Source: Diaporthe sp. PMI_573
Taxonomy: Eukaryota; Ascomycota; Sordariomycetes; Diaporthales; Diaporthaceae
NCBI GenBank assembly: GCA_021399435.1
Contig: JAJTUP010000046.1
Location: 372,001-436,000, forward strand
Direction of reading: 5' to 3'
DNA: 64,000 nucleotides
In this document: piece after piece, positions 47,595-56,577 of the stretch
Position numbering within the stretch: the stretch's first letter is position 1
How the letters are laid out: every line of letters starts with the position of its first letter
Notes under the pieces: model-generated
What the model saw: the letters and a program-made list of their open reading frames with translations, nothing else
Told to the model about the DNA's origin: nothing
Databases searched by the model: none
Position numbers and translations under genes: made by a program

Positions 47595-47780
47595 ATGAGC
47601 CCAGCCGAATACGTCAAGGCAAACACCCAGAACAAGATGCGTGTTGGCGCCAAGGCTGCTGTGTAGGTTACCGCTGTACTCGAGTATCTGACCGCTGAGG
47701 TCCTCGAGCTCGCAGGCGTTAGCTCCGACAGGCTGAAGAAAATGTCCGTGGGAACTCGTTCCGGGCCGGAGACGATTGGC
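47595..47780 (+). pseudogene. Histone H2A.Z fragment
   Basis: The frame from 47,595 reads 'NTQNKMRVGAKAAV', a stop, then 'VTAVLEYLTAEVLELAG' followed by a diverged 'SDRLKK'. The 'TQNKMRVGAKAAV' and 'YLTAEVLELAG' blocks are characteristic of the H2A.Z histone fold (loop 1 and alpha 2). The conserved Tyr after AAV is replaced by TAG (47,664-47,666). The N-terminal tail and the C-terminal docking region are absent. It is non-functional; the working gene must be elsewhere. It is a retro- or segmental fragment; no poly-A tail seen. Confidence 0.85.
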
Positions 47781-48169
47781 TTGCATTTTTGTTGCTTATA
47801 GATCTCGAAAGCTCTTGGCTCTTCCATTTTTGCCGACAACGACTTCTCCCTTGGTTTTCTTTTCTTGTACAGCGAAGTAAAAATACATAAGCTCGAAAGC
47901 ACTATGCAGAATAAATACATTGCGTGTAACAACTTCCTACAGCCTGGGACTCGTACAGTAGTCCACAGAAGTACGTCATCTCGTTGGTAGTGAAGCTTTC
48001 AACTTACGACCTACTTACGTTCAGAAGTACGCCGCTCACATGGCTTGCATAGCCACGCATCTGAATTGATACAAAAGCAGTCTTATTTTCCCTCACTTTC
48101 CGAATAATTTCAATTAGCAACAACTCGCCATTCTCGTTACAATATAGAACATTCCCGCACTTTGCAAAA
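47781..48169. other. Intergenic, no gene seen
   Basis: No supported coding frame. The minus-strand open frame across 47,573-47,932 overlaps the H2A.Z fragment antisense and is taken as a shadow. The 3' part is AT-richer and may be the former promoter of the following pseudogene. Confidence 0.4.
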
Positions 48170-48640
48170 ATGAATACCTTCGCCTTCTTTACAAGTGTGC
48201 TTACACTTGGGTCTTCGCACTATATATTTAAGGACAATGGTATTCCAGTCCCTGTTCCTTTCAACTTCATAGCTAATGCTAATGCGACTTGGCTTGATAG
48301 GGAGTGCTCACGCGCTTGAAGTTGTAATGCTAGATGGTATATTAATTATGGTTTGACTCTTTTCAAACCTAATGGGTCGTGCTAATGCAATATAGCCGCC
48401 GAAAGTTCTGGTGGGACAAGATTGGGCAGTTTTCCACCTGGAGTCGTTCATCCAAGCACCACCGAGTCTGCTTTCGGCGAACGACAGGTGACCCAGGCGG
48501 TTCCATCTGGCTCGATGGATGTGGTGGAATTAGTTACTGACAACTCCGAACACATTGGTTCGCAGCACGAAACTAATGGGTTATCAAGGCTCGCAGAGCC
48601 AACTGTTAAGGTATATATTAATGTCTGCGAGAAGAACTAG
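48170..48640 (+). pseudogene. Small secreted-protein-like gene with two nonsense codons
   Basis: One frame of 157 codons from ATG 48170 (good context AAAAATGA) to TAG 48638-48640, broken only by TGA (about codon 50) and TAA (about codon 71). Either could come from one C-to-T change (CGA, CAA). The N-terminus 'MNTFAFFTSVLTLGS' is a plausible signal peptide; Cys residues are scattered in the middle; the C-terminal half is Ser/Thr/Val-rich. I do not recognise the family. Size and signal suggest a small secreted protein, perhaps effector-like. A GTATAT donor-like site near 48,610 leaves open a further exon (48,690-48,755). Confidence 0.45.
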
Positions 48641-48755
48641 CTATAGCCCGATGCACACGGTTATTATATTTCATGATATCAAGGTTTTCGCTGGCTATCT
48701 CAATGGGCATATGTATTGCTCGAAAGGGTATTTGGTCGGCGATGGCATGGTTTAG

Positions 48756-49096
48756 TACCCTTTCTACCCTCCCCGGAGTTCGGAACAAAACTGATCATGT
48801 GTAAGTCTAAATTCTGTCGTATTGCTCAAGCGCTTCCACGTGTTACCGCAATATATTCAGAACGTCACTGCCCCGACAAGCCAATCTAAGAATTGATCAA
48901 CAGTAAAACGTGGTGTCTTCGGACAGGGCTTGCCTGCTTTGGTGGATGGTGACCATGTAAAGATATTGGACAAGAATACAGACATCCAGCGCTGGGAGAA
49001 TAACCGTGTAGGTTGCAAGTCCCACATGGTAGGGTGGATTACTTGGAGAGCTTGCCCATGTTACCATCATACTCATGATATTCTGTCTTGTTTTCT
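48756..49096. other. Intergenic, no gene seen
   Basis: AT/GC-balanced sequence with no coding frame I can support and no match to other parts of the window except the CAAATCGATGCGCTTGGGG head block that begins at its right end. Confidence 0.4.
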
Positions 49097-49182
49097 TTTC
49101 AAATCGATGCGCTTGGGGCACCGAGCAGACATTTCGCCTCTCGGCAGCCCCATTGCCTGTACCTGACCTACCACTGCTTAGG
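49097..49182 (+). repeat. Cassette head module 2 (short form)
   Basis: TTTTCAAATCGATGCGCTTG followed by CATTTCGCCTCTCGGC and CTGCTTAGG, leading straight into array 2. It lacks the CGATAARCGGACAC part seen in modules 1 and 3. Confidence 0.75.
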
Positions 49183-49488
49183 TACGTACCCTTTTCTGCC
49201 AGTCAGTACATACCTTTTTCTGCCAACCAGTACGTGCCTTTTTCTGCCAACCAGGTACGTATCTTTTCTTTCTGCCACTCATCAGGTACCTTTTTCTGCC
49301 AATCAGTACGTACCTTTTCTGCCAGTCAGTACGTACCTCTCCTGCTAATCAGCACGTACCTTTTCTGCCAGTCAGCACGTATCTTTTATTACGTACCTTT
49401 TCTGCCAGTCAGTACGTACCTTTCTTGCTAATCAGCACGTACCTTTTCTGCCAGCCAGTACGTACCTATTCTGCTAATCAGGTACGTG
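49183..49488 (+). repeat. Minisatellite array 2 (about 13 units)
   Basis: The same unit as array 1, with several units ending CTAATCAG in place of CAGTCAG. It is followed by a tail TCACAGCCCTGGGCCGTGTC (49,489-49,509) that recurs after array 4. Confidence 0.95.
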
Positions 49489-49595
49489 TCACAGCCCTGG
49501 GCCGTGTCAAGGAGATACTCGCCTCAGTTCTTGTGCTTGCATAATTGAGGCTGCAGAGGCGGGTCGCTGTCATTCTCGGGATTTAATTTGCCCCC

Positions 49596-49670
49596 ATGGC
49601 CGGTGAGACACTGGAGGCTGAGGTCAATAATGACAGCGATGCTTTCGCTCTTGGTATGGAAGGTCGATAA
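49596..49670 (+). other. 24-codon open frame before cassette module 3
   Basis: ATG 49596 to TAA 49668, acidic ('ETLEAEVNNDSDAFALG'). Its stop lies in CGATAAGCGGACACAGG, exactly as the SANT-chromo gene's stop lies in CGATAAACGGACACAGG at 46,612. It may be the C-terminal end of a lost gene or chance. No family recognised. Confidence 0.2.
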
Positions 49671-49896
49671 GCGGACACAGGCAGGGCTCTGCGGGGGTAC
49701 CATGACACATTACGGCTGATATACTTCCTCGTACATGTACAAAGTTGTCCCTGAATTTATAGTTGTCTGGAAAATATAATCACCAGGTTTATTGTCCCTG
49801 TACAGGACGGACTTTTTCAAATCGATGCGGTTGGGGCGCCGAGCAGCCATTTCGCCTCTCGGCAGTCCCGTACCTGATCTGTTCTTATCCGCTGCT
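49665..49896 (+). repeat. Cassette head module 3
   Basis: Homologous to 46,612-46,868 over its length, starting with CGATAAGCGGACACAGG and ending with CAGCCATTTCGCCTCTCGGC before array 3. Confidence 0.75.
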
Positions 49897-50180
49897 TACG
49901 TACGTACCTTTTTCTGCCAATCAGTACGTATCTTTTTCTGCCAGCCAGTACGTACCTTTTTTCTGCCAGTCAGTATGTACCTTTTCCTCTGCCAACCAGT
50001 ACGTATCTTTTTCTGCCAGTCACTACGTACCTTTTTTTCTGCCAGCCAGTACGTACCTTTTTTTCTGCCAGCCAGTACGTACCTTTTTCTGCCAATCAGT
50101 ACGTACCTTTTTTCTGCCAGTTAGTACGTACCTTTTTCCCTCCCAGTCAGTGCGTATCTTTTTTCTGCCAGCCAGTACGT
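49897..50180 (+). repeat. Minisatellite array 3 (11 units)
   Basis: Units with longer T runs (CTTTTTTTCTGCC). The last unit is cut in TACGT by the LTR-like sequence that follows. Confidence 0.95.
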
Positions 50181-50435
50181 TGTCACGGCCGTGCCGGCCG
50201 TGCTGGCCGTGCCCTGCCCGAAGCCGTTGGGACCTAGAACTAGGTCCGAGTTACGTAAGCCGCTGGCTTGATAAAACTCTGTATCCTGTCCTGAATCCTG
50301 TTTCGTAGCTCTTCGAGCTACGTCTTGTCAACAGAGCCTGTGCCTGCCGAGGATAGAGCCTGTACGTAGTGAATAGAACCGTTACTGCCTGCTCAACGTC
50401 CACCTGCCTGAACCCGCCTGCCTGCTATGGTGACA
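50181..50435. repeat. LTR-like sequence abutting array 3
   Basis: Starts TGTCACGGCC and ends ATGGTGACA, an inverted-end pair typical of gypsy LTRs. It contains a perfect hairpin CGTAGCTC-TTC-GAGCTACG near 50,303-50,321. Flanks (TACGT and TTTAT) do not match, so it is either a solo LTR whose flank was rearranged or a chance boundary. About 255 bp. Confidence 0.5.
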
Positions 50436-50779
50436 TTTATGCTCCAAACTATATACTTTCACTAACTACGCGTTTTCTTGCCCACGACGTAAAACAATAA
50501 ACCATTTACGCGTTTTCTTCAACGCGTCACCACATGTCGACGTTAATTGTCAACAAACAAGTGCATTTTTGGCTAAAGAGCCGGCAGCCAATACAGACAA
50601 TATATTGCCAATATGGATAGCCTTATATTGTATTGTCACAATATCACAGCCGGCGTATTGTATTGTATGTATTGCCGTGTATTGTTTTATTGTCATATTA
50701 TTAGCAACACTGGTTTCAACAACTTCTCCGTTCTATCCGTATATCTACTCAGCTTGCGGATTTGGCGGCCAGATCTGGT
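50436..50779. other. Intergenic with ACGCGTTTTCTT and TATTGTATTG repeats
   Basis: Two copies of ACGCGTTTTCTT (about 50,478 and 50,507) followed by AACGCGTCA, then a run of imperfect TATTGTATTG repeats (about 50,600-50,690). No coding frame supported. Confidence 0.5.
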
Positions 50780-51094
50780 CTAAACCTCGGCGGGAATGTC
50801 CTCAATGCCCTCATCATCCCCTTGATCACTCACTCTGTAAATGTCCTCCTCTTCTTCAACAACGATGGCTTCTTCCTTCTTTGAACCCTTCTTGGGCTTC
50901 TCCGGCTGATTGATGCCTTCTTCCATGTCCTCACCACAGCCCCCTTGGTCCAGAATCTCATGCATACTTATAAACCTCTTGTTGGGATTGGGCAATGCCC
51001 GTCGCTTCTTCGTGCTAACTCGTGCCTCTTCACGAGCCCTCATCTCGGTATTTTCTTGCTCGAGCATAACGCATCGTGCATACGGCCCGGACAA
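50780..51094 (-). pseudogene. C-terminal tail of a Fot1/pogo-type transposase
   Basis: The minus-strand frame contains 'LEQENTEMRAREEA' and 'KKRRALPNPNKRF' followed by an acidic Glu/Asp tail ending 'IEDIPAEV'. A Leu/Glu coiled stretch, a KKRRA basic run and a charged tail are common after the DDE domain in fungal pogo/Fot1 transposases. The DDE domain itself is missing upstream, so this is a fragment. Alternative: C-terminus of an unrelated basic/acidic nuclear protein. Confidence 0.45.
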
Positions 51095-51577
51095 TTAAGG
51101 GGCAGATGACCCCTCTCACCCATGCCCAGGGGTGGGTGGTTACGCCGGTTGATGGGTTCACCAGGCTCGATGGAGGGTCGGGTTCAGCTGAACAGGCCTC
51201 TTTCGGCGCAACTCCAAGGCCGGACGCCCGCGTCAATGGATGTGTGCCTATCTCGGTCTGGCAATCATGATCCATGCCGCCAGGAGCGGCCCTGGCGATT
51301 GAGATCGTCTTGGCCTACTTCAAAATTGGTGACGTGGCTTGCGGTTCTACGTCCGTGGCCAACAGTTAGCCCGGCAAGTCCGCTATCACTGCCAAAAATT
51401 TACACCATCCAGGGTCCTGCATAACGAAGGAGTCGCCGGTGAGTCAACTGACCCCAGCTTCGGGTTCCAACGCAGGTGTGGAGGCGGCAGGCTCATCCAT
51501 GGGTTGATGGGTGGATTATTGGCCCAACCGTCATGCCCATGAACGGGGGACTCATTGGCACACGAATAACCGACATC
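51095..51577. other. Upstream region of the second SANT-type gene, no gene seen
   Basis: GC-balanced with overlapping short frames in several phases and no conserved motif. It ends at the TATA box of the next gene. Confidence 0.4.
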
Positions 51578-51586
51578 TTATATAAC
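51578..51586 (+). promoter_or_regulatory. Likely TATA box of the second SANT-type gene
   Basis: TTATATAAC, about 80 bp upstream of ATG 51662. Confidence 0.5.
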
Positions 51587-51661
51587 GCCCCCCTTTCCTC
51601 ACTATTACACCAGACAGCTCATACCCAAAAACTCAATTTCACCCTTCTTCTTTCACCAACA

Positions 51662-53230
51662 ATGGTCAACCCACAATTCAAACAGCATGATGTCGAGTCC
51701 CTGGGAAAGCATCTCTACGAGCGCGAGCAGAAGCTTGCACAATTGAAACGCCAACGAGAGCGCGGAGAGCAGCAGCAGCTACGATCACTTCTCCCACCAA
51801 CACCCCCGACTGCACTTGAACCAGATATCGGAAATCTAGGGGGGACGGAAGCCCAAATCATCGGCTATACGTCAGGTATGCTTCCATCACATTCCTCTCT
51901 AGGCGTTGACTTACGACAAACAGGCGATTTCCCCAACTTTCCTGGTTGCAACCTCGGCTTCAATTTCTTCGAGAATCTTGACATGGCCGACATCGCTAAG
52001 ATCCAGCCACACCCGAAACTCTGGTCACCTCGTACACCCCTACTTGGCCATCCTACGGAACTCACCTCTCAGAAAGAGGCAAATCCTTTAGCCAACGATG
52101 AAATCATTAGCTCTCATGATGATGATACCCGTGACGAGACCTGCAGTGAACAGTCGGCGGTTCCAAGACCCAAGCTTACGGTTCAAGGTTCGTCGGGGAT
52201 TCCCGCATCACAGATCCTCTCCAGAAGCAACTCCGCAACTCCCGACTCCATGACGAGCCCGTCTTCCGCAACAAGACCTACTCCCAGTTTCTCAATCGAT
52301 GCTCCCGCCGCCCCTTTCGACAGGGTGGAACAACCTGAAACAGACGTCGCACTTTCTACTCCATCCTCAGATCACGCCTCCGTCTCACGGCAAGGTGGTG
52401 ATGCCAGCAGCCGGGGGAAACGAGGTCGCGGGGCTATCGAAGACGGCTGCGAGAGCCATGATCCTCGCTCGCCTAAGCGAAGGTCACGAGATGCCGACAG
52501 CGGGACAGCATCACTGGCTCAGCCAGCCAGGACTTTGCGCGCATTGCCATCTCGACAGAGGCAACGACCTTCAATCATGACTGAAATCACTTCACCTCTC
52601 CTCGACCACTCTTCCGGGAAGACCGCTCTCGAAAGTTCCGAACGAGTTCCCTTCTCTCCTGTCGCCGCCGCAGCGGATCCGTCCCCACTCGCATGTCAGA
52701 CCTGCGGCTTTTCTGCCAATCATTTGCTGCGGATGAGCGACACCGTCCAGGCTCTTGCTGGGAGTGGTACTGATCTGTCTGGCAGTCAAAAGGGATTGGA
52801 CATGCTTCACTTGTTCATTGGGTTCGTTAGGGATTATGCCACGAGGCTTCCGCACAACGCAACAAGCACGGGAAAGGGCGATCTCGGCGGCATAATGAAT
52901 AGAGACCACGCAGTGGAGGCAGCTATCGGGCCATCGAACGCCGAGACAGTCGAAAATGACGAAGGCTCCGATGACTCTGATGACGACGGCAACAGCGAGA
53001 GCGACAGTGGCAGTTCCGATCATAGCGACAACCCAGATATTCCCGATGAAAAGTTTAAAAGACCCCAACGTCTCCGTTGGGAACCTCTGGACGAAGTACG
53101 TCTTCGCGCATGGGTTCAGGAGAAAAAGAAGTGGTCGTGGATTGCTGGTAAATTAAAGCGAACCGAGCAGGCTGTTTTTCAACATTGGAAGATCATGGGT
53201 AAGCAGAATAAGAGGACAGTAAGGAAGTAA
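51662..53230 (+). CDS. SANT/Myb-like protein, 522 aa (506 if a 48-bp intron is spliced)
   Basis: The ATG at 51662 in ACAATGG context, 80 bp after a TATA box, is preferred over the open upstream extension. The N-terminus has a charged coiled stretch ('LYEREQKLAQLKRQRERGEQ'). The middle is Ser/Pro-rich and the region around residues 420-455 is Asp/Ser-rich acidic. The last about 58 residues form a SANT/Myb-like domain ('RLRWEPLDEVRLRAWVQEK', 'WIAGKLKRTEQAVFQHWKIM') clearly related to that of the gene at 44,427. It has no chromodomain. 51876-51923 looks like an intron (GTATGC..ACAG) but is 48 nt and stop-free, so splicing and retention both give full-length proteins. Probably a nuclear DNA- or chromatin-binding protein. 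Confidence 0.8.
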   Translation: MVNPQFKQHDVESLGKHLYEREQKLAQLKRQRERGEQQQLRSLLPPTPPTALEPDIGNLGGTEAQIIGYTSGMLPSHSSLGVDLRQTGDFPNFPGCNLGFNFFENLDMADIAKIQPHPKLWSPRTPLLGHPTELTSQKEANPLANDEIISSHDDDTRDETCSEQSAVPRPKLTVQGSSGIPASQILSRSNSATPDSMTSPSSATRPTPSFSIDAPAAPFDRVEQPETDVALSTPSSDHASVSRQGGDASSRGKRGRGAIEDGCESHDPRSPKRRSRDADSGTASLAQPARTLRALPSRQRQRPSIMTEITSPLLDHSSGKTALESSERVPFSPVAAAADPSPLACQTCGFSANHLLRMSDTVQALAGSGTDLSGSQKGLDMLHLFIGFVRDYATRLPHNATSTGKGDLGGIMNRDHAVEAAIGPSNAETVENDEGSDDSDDDGNSESDSGSSDHSDNPDIPDEKFKRPQRLRWEPLDEVRLRAWVQEKKKWSWIAGKLKRTEQAVFQHWKIMGKQNKRTVRK

Positions 53231-53494
53231 ATGAAATAGAATGATTCCAGATATATGCCTGTATTAGGATTCCTATCCTTCCTCTGTGCCCATTATCGTC
53301 GCTTTCCGTTCTGTTTTTTAAGGTGGTTGTTTGTAAGTATTACGGAGATCTTTTGGGTGGGCTCAATTGTCAACCGGCCTCCAAAGCCCTGTGCTATTCC
53401 AGCTCGTGCCGGCTCCCACATTGGGTGTTTTCTAAGTTGGAGTTAGTGTTAGTTATGGCATTTCACACGAACGCAATGAATGTGTTAAGAGGTA
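53231..53494. other. 3' flank of the SANT-type gene
   Basis: AT-richer 3' untranslated-like sequence. No coding frame supported. Confidence 0.4.
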
Positions 53495-53671
53495 ATGATG
53501 CTGAATATTAATGAACTGCAGCGAAAGACGGAAAAAGCAAACACCGAGGACGACGAAACGAACACACTCACGGATGCTCTCGCAGGTCTGAATATTCAGT
53601 CCGATAATGTCAACACAACGAAATACCAAGAACGGGACGCGACCATCGAGCTGAAGACTTTGCGCACTTGA
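53495..53671 (+). CDS. 58-codon charged open frame, doubtful
   Basis: ATG 53495 to TGA 53669. Acidic and Asn/Thr-rich ('DALAGLNIQSDNVNTTKYQE'), no signal peptide or domain. The region after the stop stays open to about 53,945, with Thr/Ser-rich sequence, so this may be a broken longer gene. No family recognised. Confidence 0.2.
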   Translation: MMLNINELQRKTEKANTEDDETNTLTDALAGLNIQSDNVNTTKYQERDATIELKTLRT

Positions 53672-54024
53672 CCTGGAGACCTAGTTCAGTATATCGGGAA
53701 GGCTCATAAGACAGCACCTGCTCCTTCTCCAACCACAAAGACCACAACAGCCGCTCTAACTTCCTTGCCTGGCACCTGCCAAAATAATCAGCCGGAAGGC
53801 GCAAGCGAGAGAGGCGTCCCTTCCTTTTTTCCTACCAAGGATTCTCTTGTCCACTCGCAAGCTCGTAATCCTTCAAACACCTCAACAACCTCCCACCCTT
53901 TCAACCACCTTCCCCTCCTATCTACGTTCATCGCTCCCAAAAAGTAAGTGTCAGTCCCCTTATCTTCATAGTCTTATCGCATTAGGGATTCCCACCGAGG
54001 CACAGGCTTCACAGATTGCCCATA

Positions 54025-54531
54025 ATGACAACACCCGCTCCTGCCGATCCGGTCGAAAGCCTCCGAACCGGCGACACGACCCAGCGTTTCACCATCGCCG
54101 ACTTCACCATCATCGTGAAGAGACACATTTTTCCAATCAAGCAGCCCTTCACCCGCACTGGTCAAATATTTTGCCACGCCCAGCCACGTGGCAGCGTCCC
54201 ATAGCCCCACTCCCACCCGGAGGGCGTCATGAGCAACCACTTCCCCCACAGGGTGCTGTACAACGCGAAAGCCACAGGTCAGGCCCAACAGGTCACACGG
54301 CATCGTGGAGAGCCTTGCGCGAAAGTGGCCCTCGATATTCAGAGGCCTCCCGGATCACTCCACGGTCCAGCGGGTTCTTTTTTTAATGTCTCGACTGCAT
54401 TCATCTTAACACAGACACAACGAGACGGAGTGACATCCAAGGGAGGAGACCACAGTTTGGCGTCAAAGCTCACTTCCGTACTGCCATGGATCGTGACGTT
54501 GTGGCGACCGAAGTCCTGGCGGCATCTATAA
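54025..54531 (+). pseudogene. Decayed gene of unknown family, frameshifted
   Basis: Two plus-strand frames appear to continue one another. One runs from ATG 54025 to a stop at 54,204 ('RFTIADFTIIVKRHIFPI'). The second runs to 54,531 ('AFILTQTQRDGVTSKGGDHSL', 'SKLTSVLPWIVTLW'). The frame switch and stop between them suggest an indel. I do not recognise the product. The cassette head block of array 4 starts right after it. Confidence 0.3.
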
Positions 54532-54547
54532 ACGCACGTCCTTGAAA

Positions 54548-54735
54548 TTTTTCAAATCGATGCGCTTGGGGTTCCGGACGACTATGTACACTCCACGGAG
54601 CAGATTCGGAATAGGGTGAAGGATAAGGCTAAAAACCTCGTTGATAATCACCACAAGAATCATTCTCTGGGAGCTTGGGTCGCATCTTGGCAGCCCCATG
54701 AGCTCTGACGCGGGGAAGTTCTTGTTCGGTGAGGT
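54548..54735 (+). repeat. Cassette head module 4 (diverged)
   Basis: Starts TTTTTCAAATCGATGCGCTT like the other heads, then diverges for about 130 bp before CTTGGCAGCCCCATG and the first repeat unit. Confidence 0.6.
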
Positions 54736-55001
54736 TGCCCTTTCTGCCAATCAGTACGTACCCTTTCTGCCAGTCAGTACGTACCTCTTTCGCCCAGTCA
54801 TTACGTACTTTTTTCTGCCAAAGATCTGGTTTCCATTGTTCCCGACAGGATCATTACGTACCTTTTTCTGCCAATCACTACGTGGCCTTCCTACCACTCA
54901 GCACGTACCTTTCTTTGCCACTCAGTACGTATCTTTTTCTGCCGGTCAGCACGTACCTTTTTCTGCCAGTCAGTACGTCCCTTTTCTGCCAGTGAGAACG
55001 T
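54736..55001 (+). repeat. Minisatellite array 4 (about 10 units)
   Basis: Same unit. One repeat is interrupted by about 30 bp of unrelated sequence (near 54,825-54,852). Followed by the tail TCACAGCCTTGGGCCGTCCC, shared with array 2. Confidence 0.95.
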
Positions 55002-55242
55002 ATCACAGCCTTGGGCCGTCCCGAGGAGCTGGCGGTCAATGAGTGGAACGGACGACAGGTGAGACAAGAAATCTAACCCAGGAAAGTGACCAGCGATAGG
55101 TATGACTACGCCCGGTATCGATCGTCCTCCTGCTCCTTCTGTGAGGGCTGCATAGAGTATCGCGCAACTTGGTTGTGATGTTTCTCAACACAAGCCAAAT
55201 TTCGAAATTCTCTGGAATATTCGTCAATGTGCTTGTGGAGAG

Positions 55243-55463
55243 ATACGTAGACTGGCAGAAAAAGGTACGTACTAACTGGCAGAAAAAGGTACGTGCTGAC
55301 CGGCAGAAAAAGATACGTACTGAGTGGCAAAGAAAGGTACGTACTGAGTGGTACGTAGTGGTTGGCAGAAAAAAATACGTACTGACTGGCAAAAAAGGTA
55401 CGTGCTGACTGGCAGAAAAAGATACGTACTGACTGGCAGAAAAAGGTACACTGAGTGGCAGAG
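55243..55463 (-). repeat. Minisatellite array 5, inverted (about 9 units)
   Basis: Reverse-complement units (CTGGCAGAAAAAGGTACGTA). It faces array 4 across a spacer of about 240 bp, so arrays 4 and 5 form a large imperfect inverted repeat. Confidence 0.95.
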
Positions 55464-55501
55464 ATGCCGCCGCCGGTGCGCACCCCAGGCGCTGGTGAGC
55501 A

Positions 55502-56059
55502 ATGGATCCTTCTGAGCATATTGCACATCTTACACGCCTCCTAGACCAAGAGGCACAGAACCATAACATCACCAAGGGATTACTAACCCAATCCCAGAAT
55601 TGCACGCAAGCTTGGGAACGCGCGTGTATCCACGCCCAAGCCCAGTTGCACCATGCCCATCTGAGAGTCTCAACAGCGGAGACTCGGAGCCAACAGCTCA
55701 CCACAGAGAATGCACGGTTGAACTTGGTTCTAAACCACTTGGTATGTTACTTTGCCACCATGCACTAATCATGTACCTAATCTATGAAGGCACCTGGTAG
55801 ATGCCTGACGCCCAACTCACCACAGGGGCGGGCCAACAACGAAGTCGCCACACCAGCAAGCTTTCCATCCCAGGCCAGACCGTTGGGGGCACATTTAGAA
55901 AGCTCCCATGGGCAACTAGGCGTGCGTCACCCGGATGTGCTCACCCCAGGAGGCCGAGTGCAGGAAGGCACACGATTGAGAGGGTCGAGCGAATCGTCAC
56001 AAGCTACAAGACAGGCTATCAACAACGCAATCAACTCCGCGTCTAACCGTCGTCAATGA
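55502..56059 (+). CDS. Coiled-coil protein, 169 aa, two exons, unknown function
   Basis: Exon 1 is 55502-55741 and exon 2 is 55790-56059. The 48-bp intron starts GTATGT, has ACTAATC/CCTAATC branch candidates, ends AAG, and joins the frames in phase 0 after Leu. The N-terminal half ('HIAHLTRLLDQEAQNHN', 'ARLNLVLNHL') is Leu/Gln/Ala-rich and likely helical coiled coil; the C-terminal half is Gly/Ser/Arg-rich and disordered, ending 'SNRRQ'. No signal peptide or known domain. It lies between inverted minisatellite arrays 5 and 6. The clean intron and open frames suggest a real gene. Family not recognised. Confidence 0.6.
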
Positions 56060-56198
56060 GCGCAGTTACCGGCACTGGTGGTTTTGAGTCAATGGTCTCT
56101 TTTTACTGTGTTTTTATGTTTCAGTCAGATCTAGTGAATATCGCAATTTAGTCAGGCAGCAGAACCTAGCATAAAATGGAAACAACTTTGACATTGCA

Positions 56199-56577
56199 TT
56201 GGCAGAAAAGGGTACGTGATGAGTGGCAGAAAGAGGTACGTGCTGATTGGCAGAAAAGGTACGTACTGACTGGCAGAAAAGGTACGTACTGGTTGGCAGA
56301 AAAGGGTACGTGATGAGTGGCAGAAAGAGGTACGTGCTGATTGGCAGAAAAGGTACGTACTGACTGGCAGAAAAGGTACGTACTGGTTGGCAGAAAAGGG
56401 TACGTGATGAGTGGCAGAAAGAGGTACGTACTGATTGGCAGAAAAGGGTACGTGATGAGTGGCAGAAAGAGGTACGTACTGACTGGCAGAAAAGGCACGT
56501 ACTGACTGGCAGAAAAAGGTACGTACTGATGACTGGCAGAAAAGGTACGTACTGGTTGGCAGAAAGGGCACGTACCT
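56199..56577 (-). repeat. Minisatellite array 6, inverted, with higher-order repeat (about 17 units)
   Basis: Four consecutive unit variants form a block of about 92-93 bp that repeats almost exactly: first at about 56,199-56,291, again at 56,292-56,384, then partially. This is the youngest-looking array. Confidence 0.95.

Noticed and set aside
47573..47932. Minus-strand 119-codon frame
   Set aside because: It is antisense to the H2A.Z fragment, whose homology fixes the coding strand; no independent domain.
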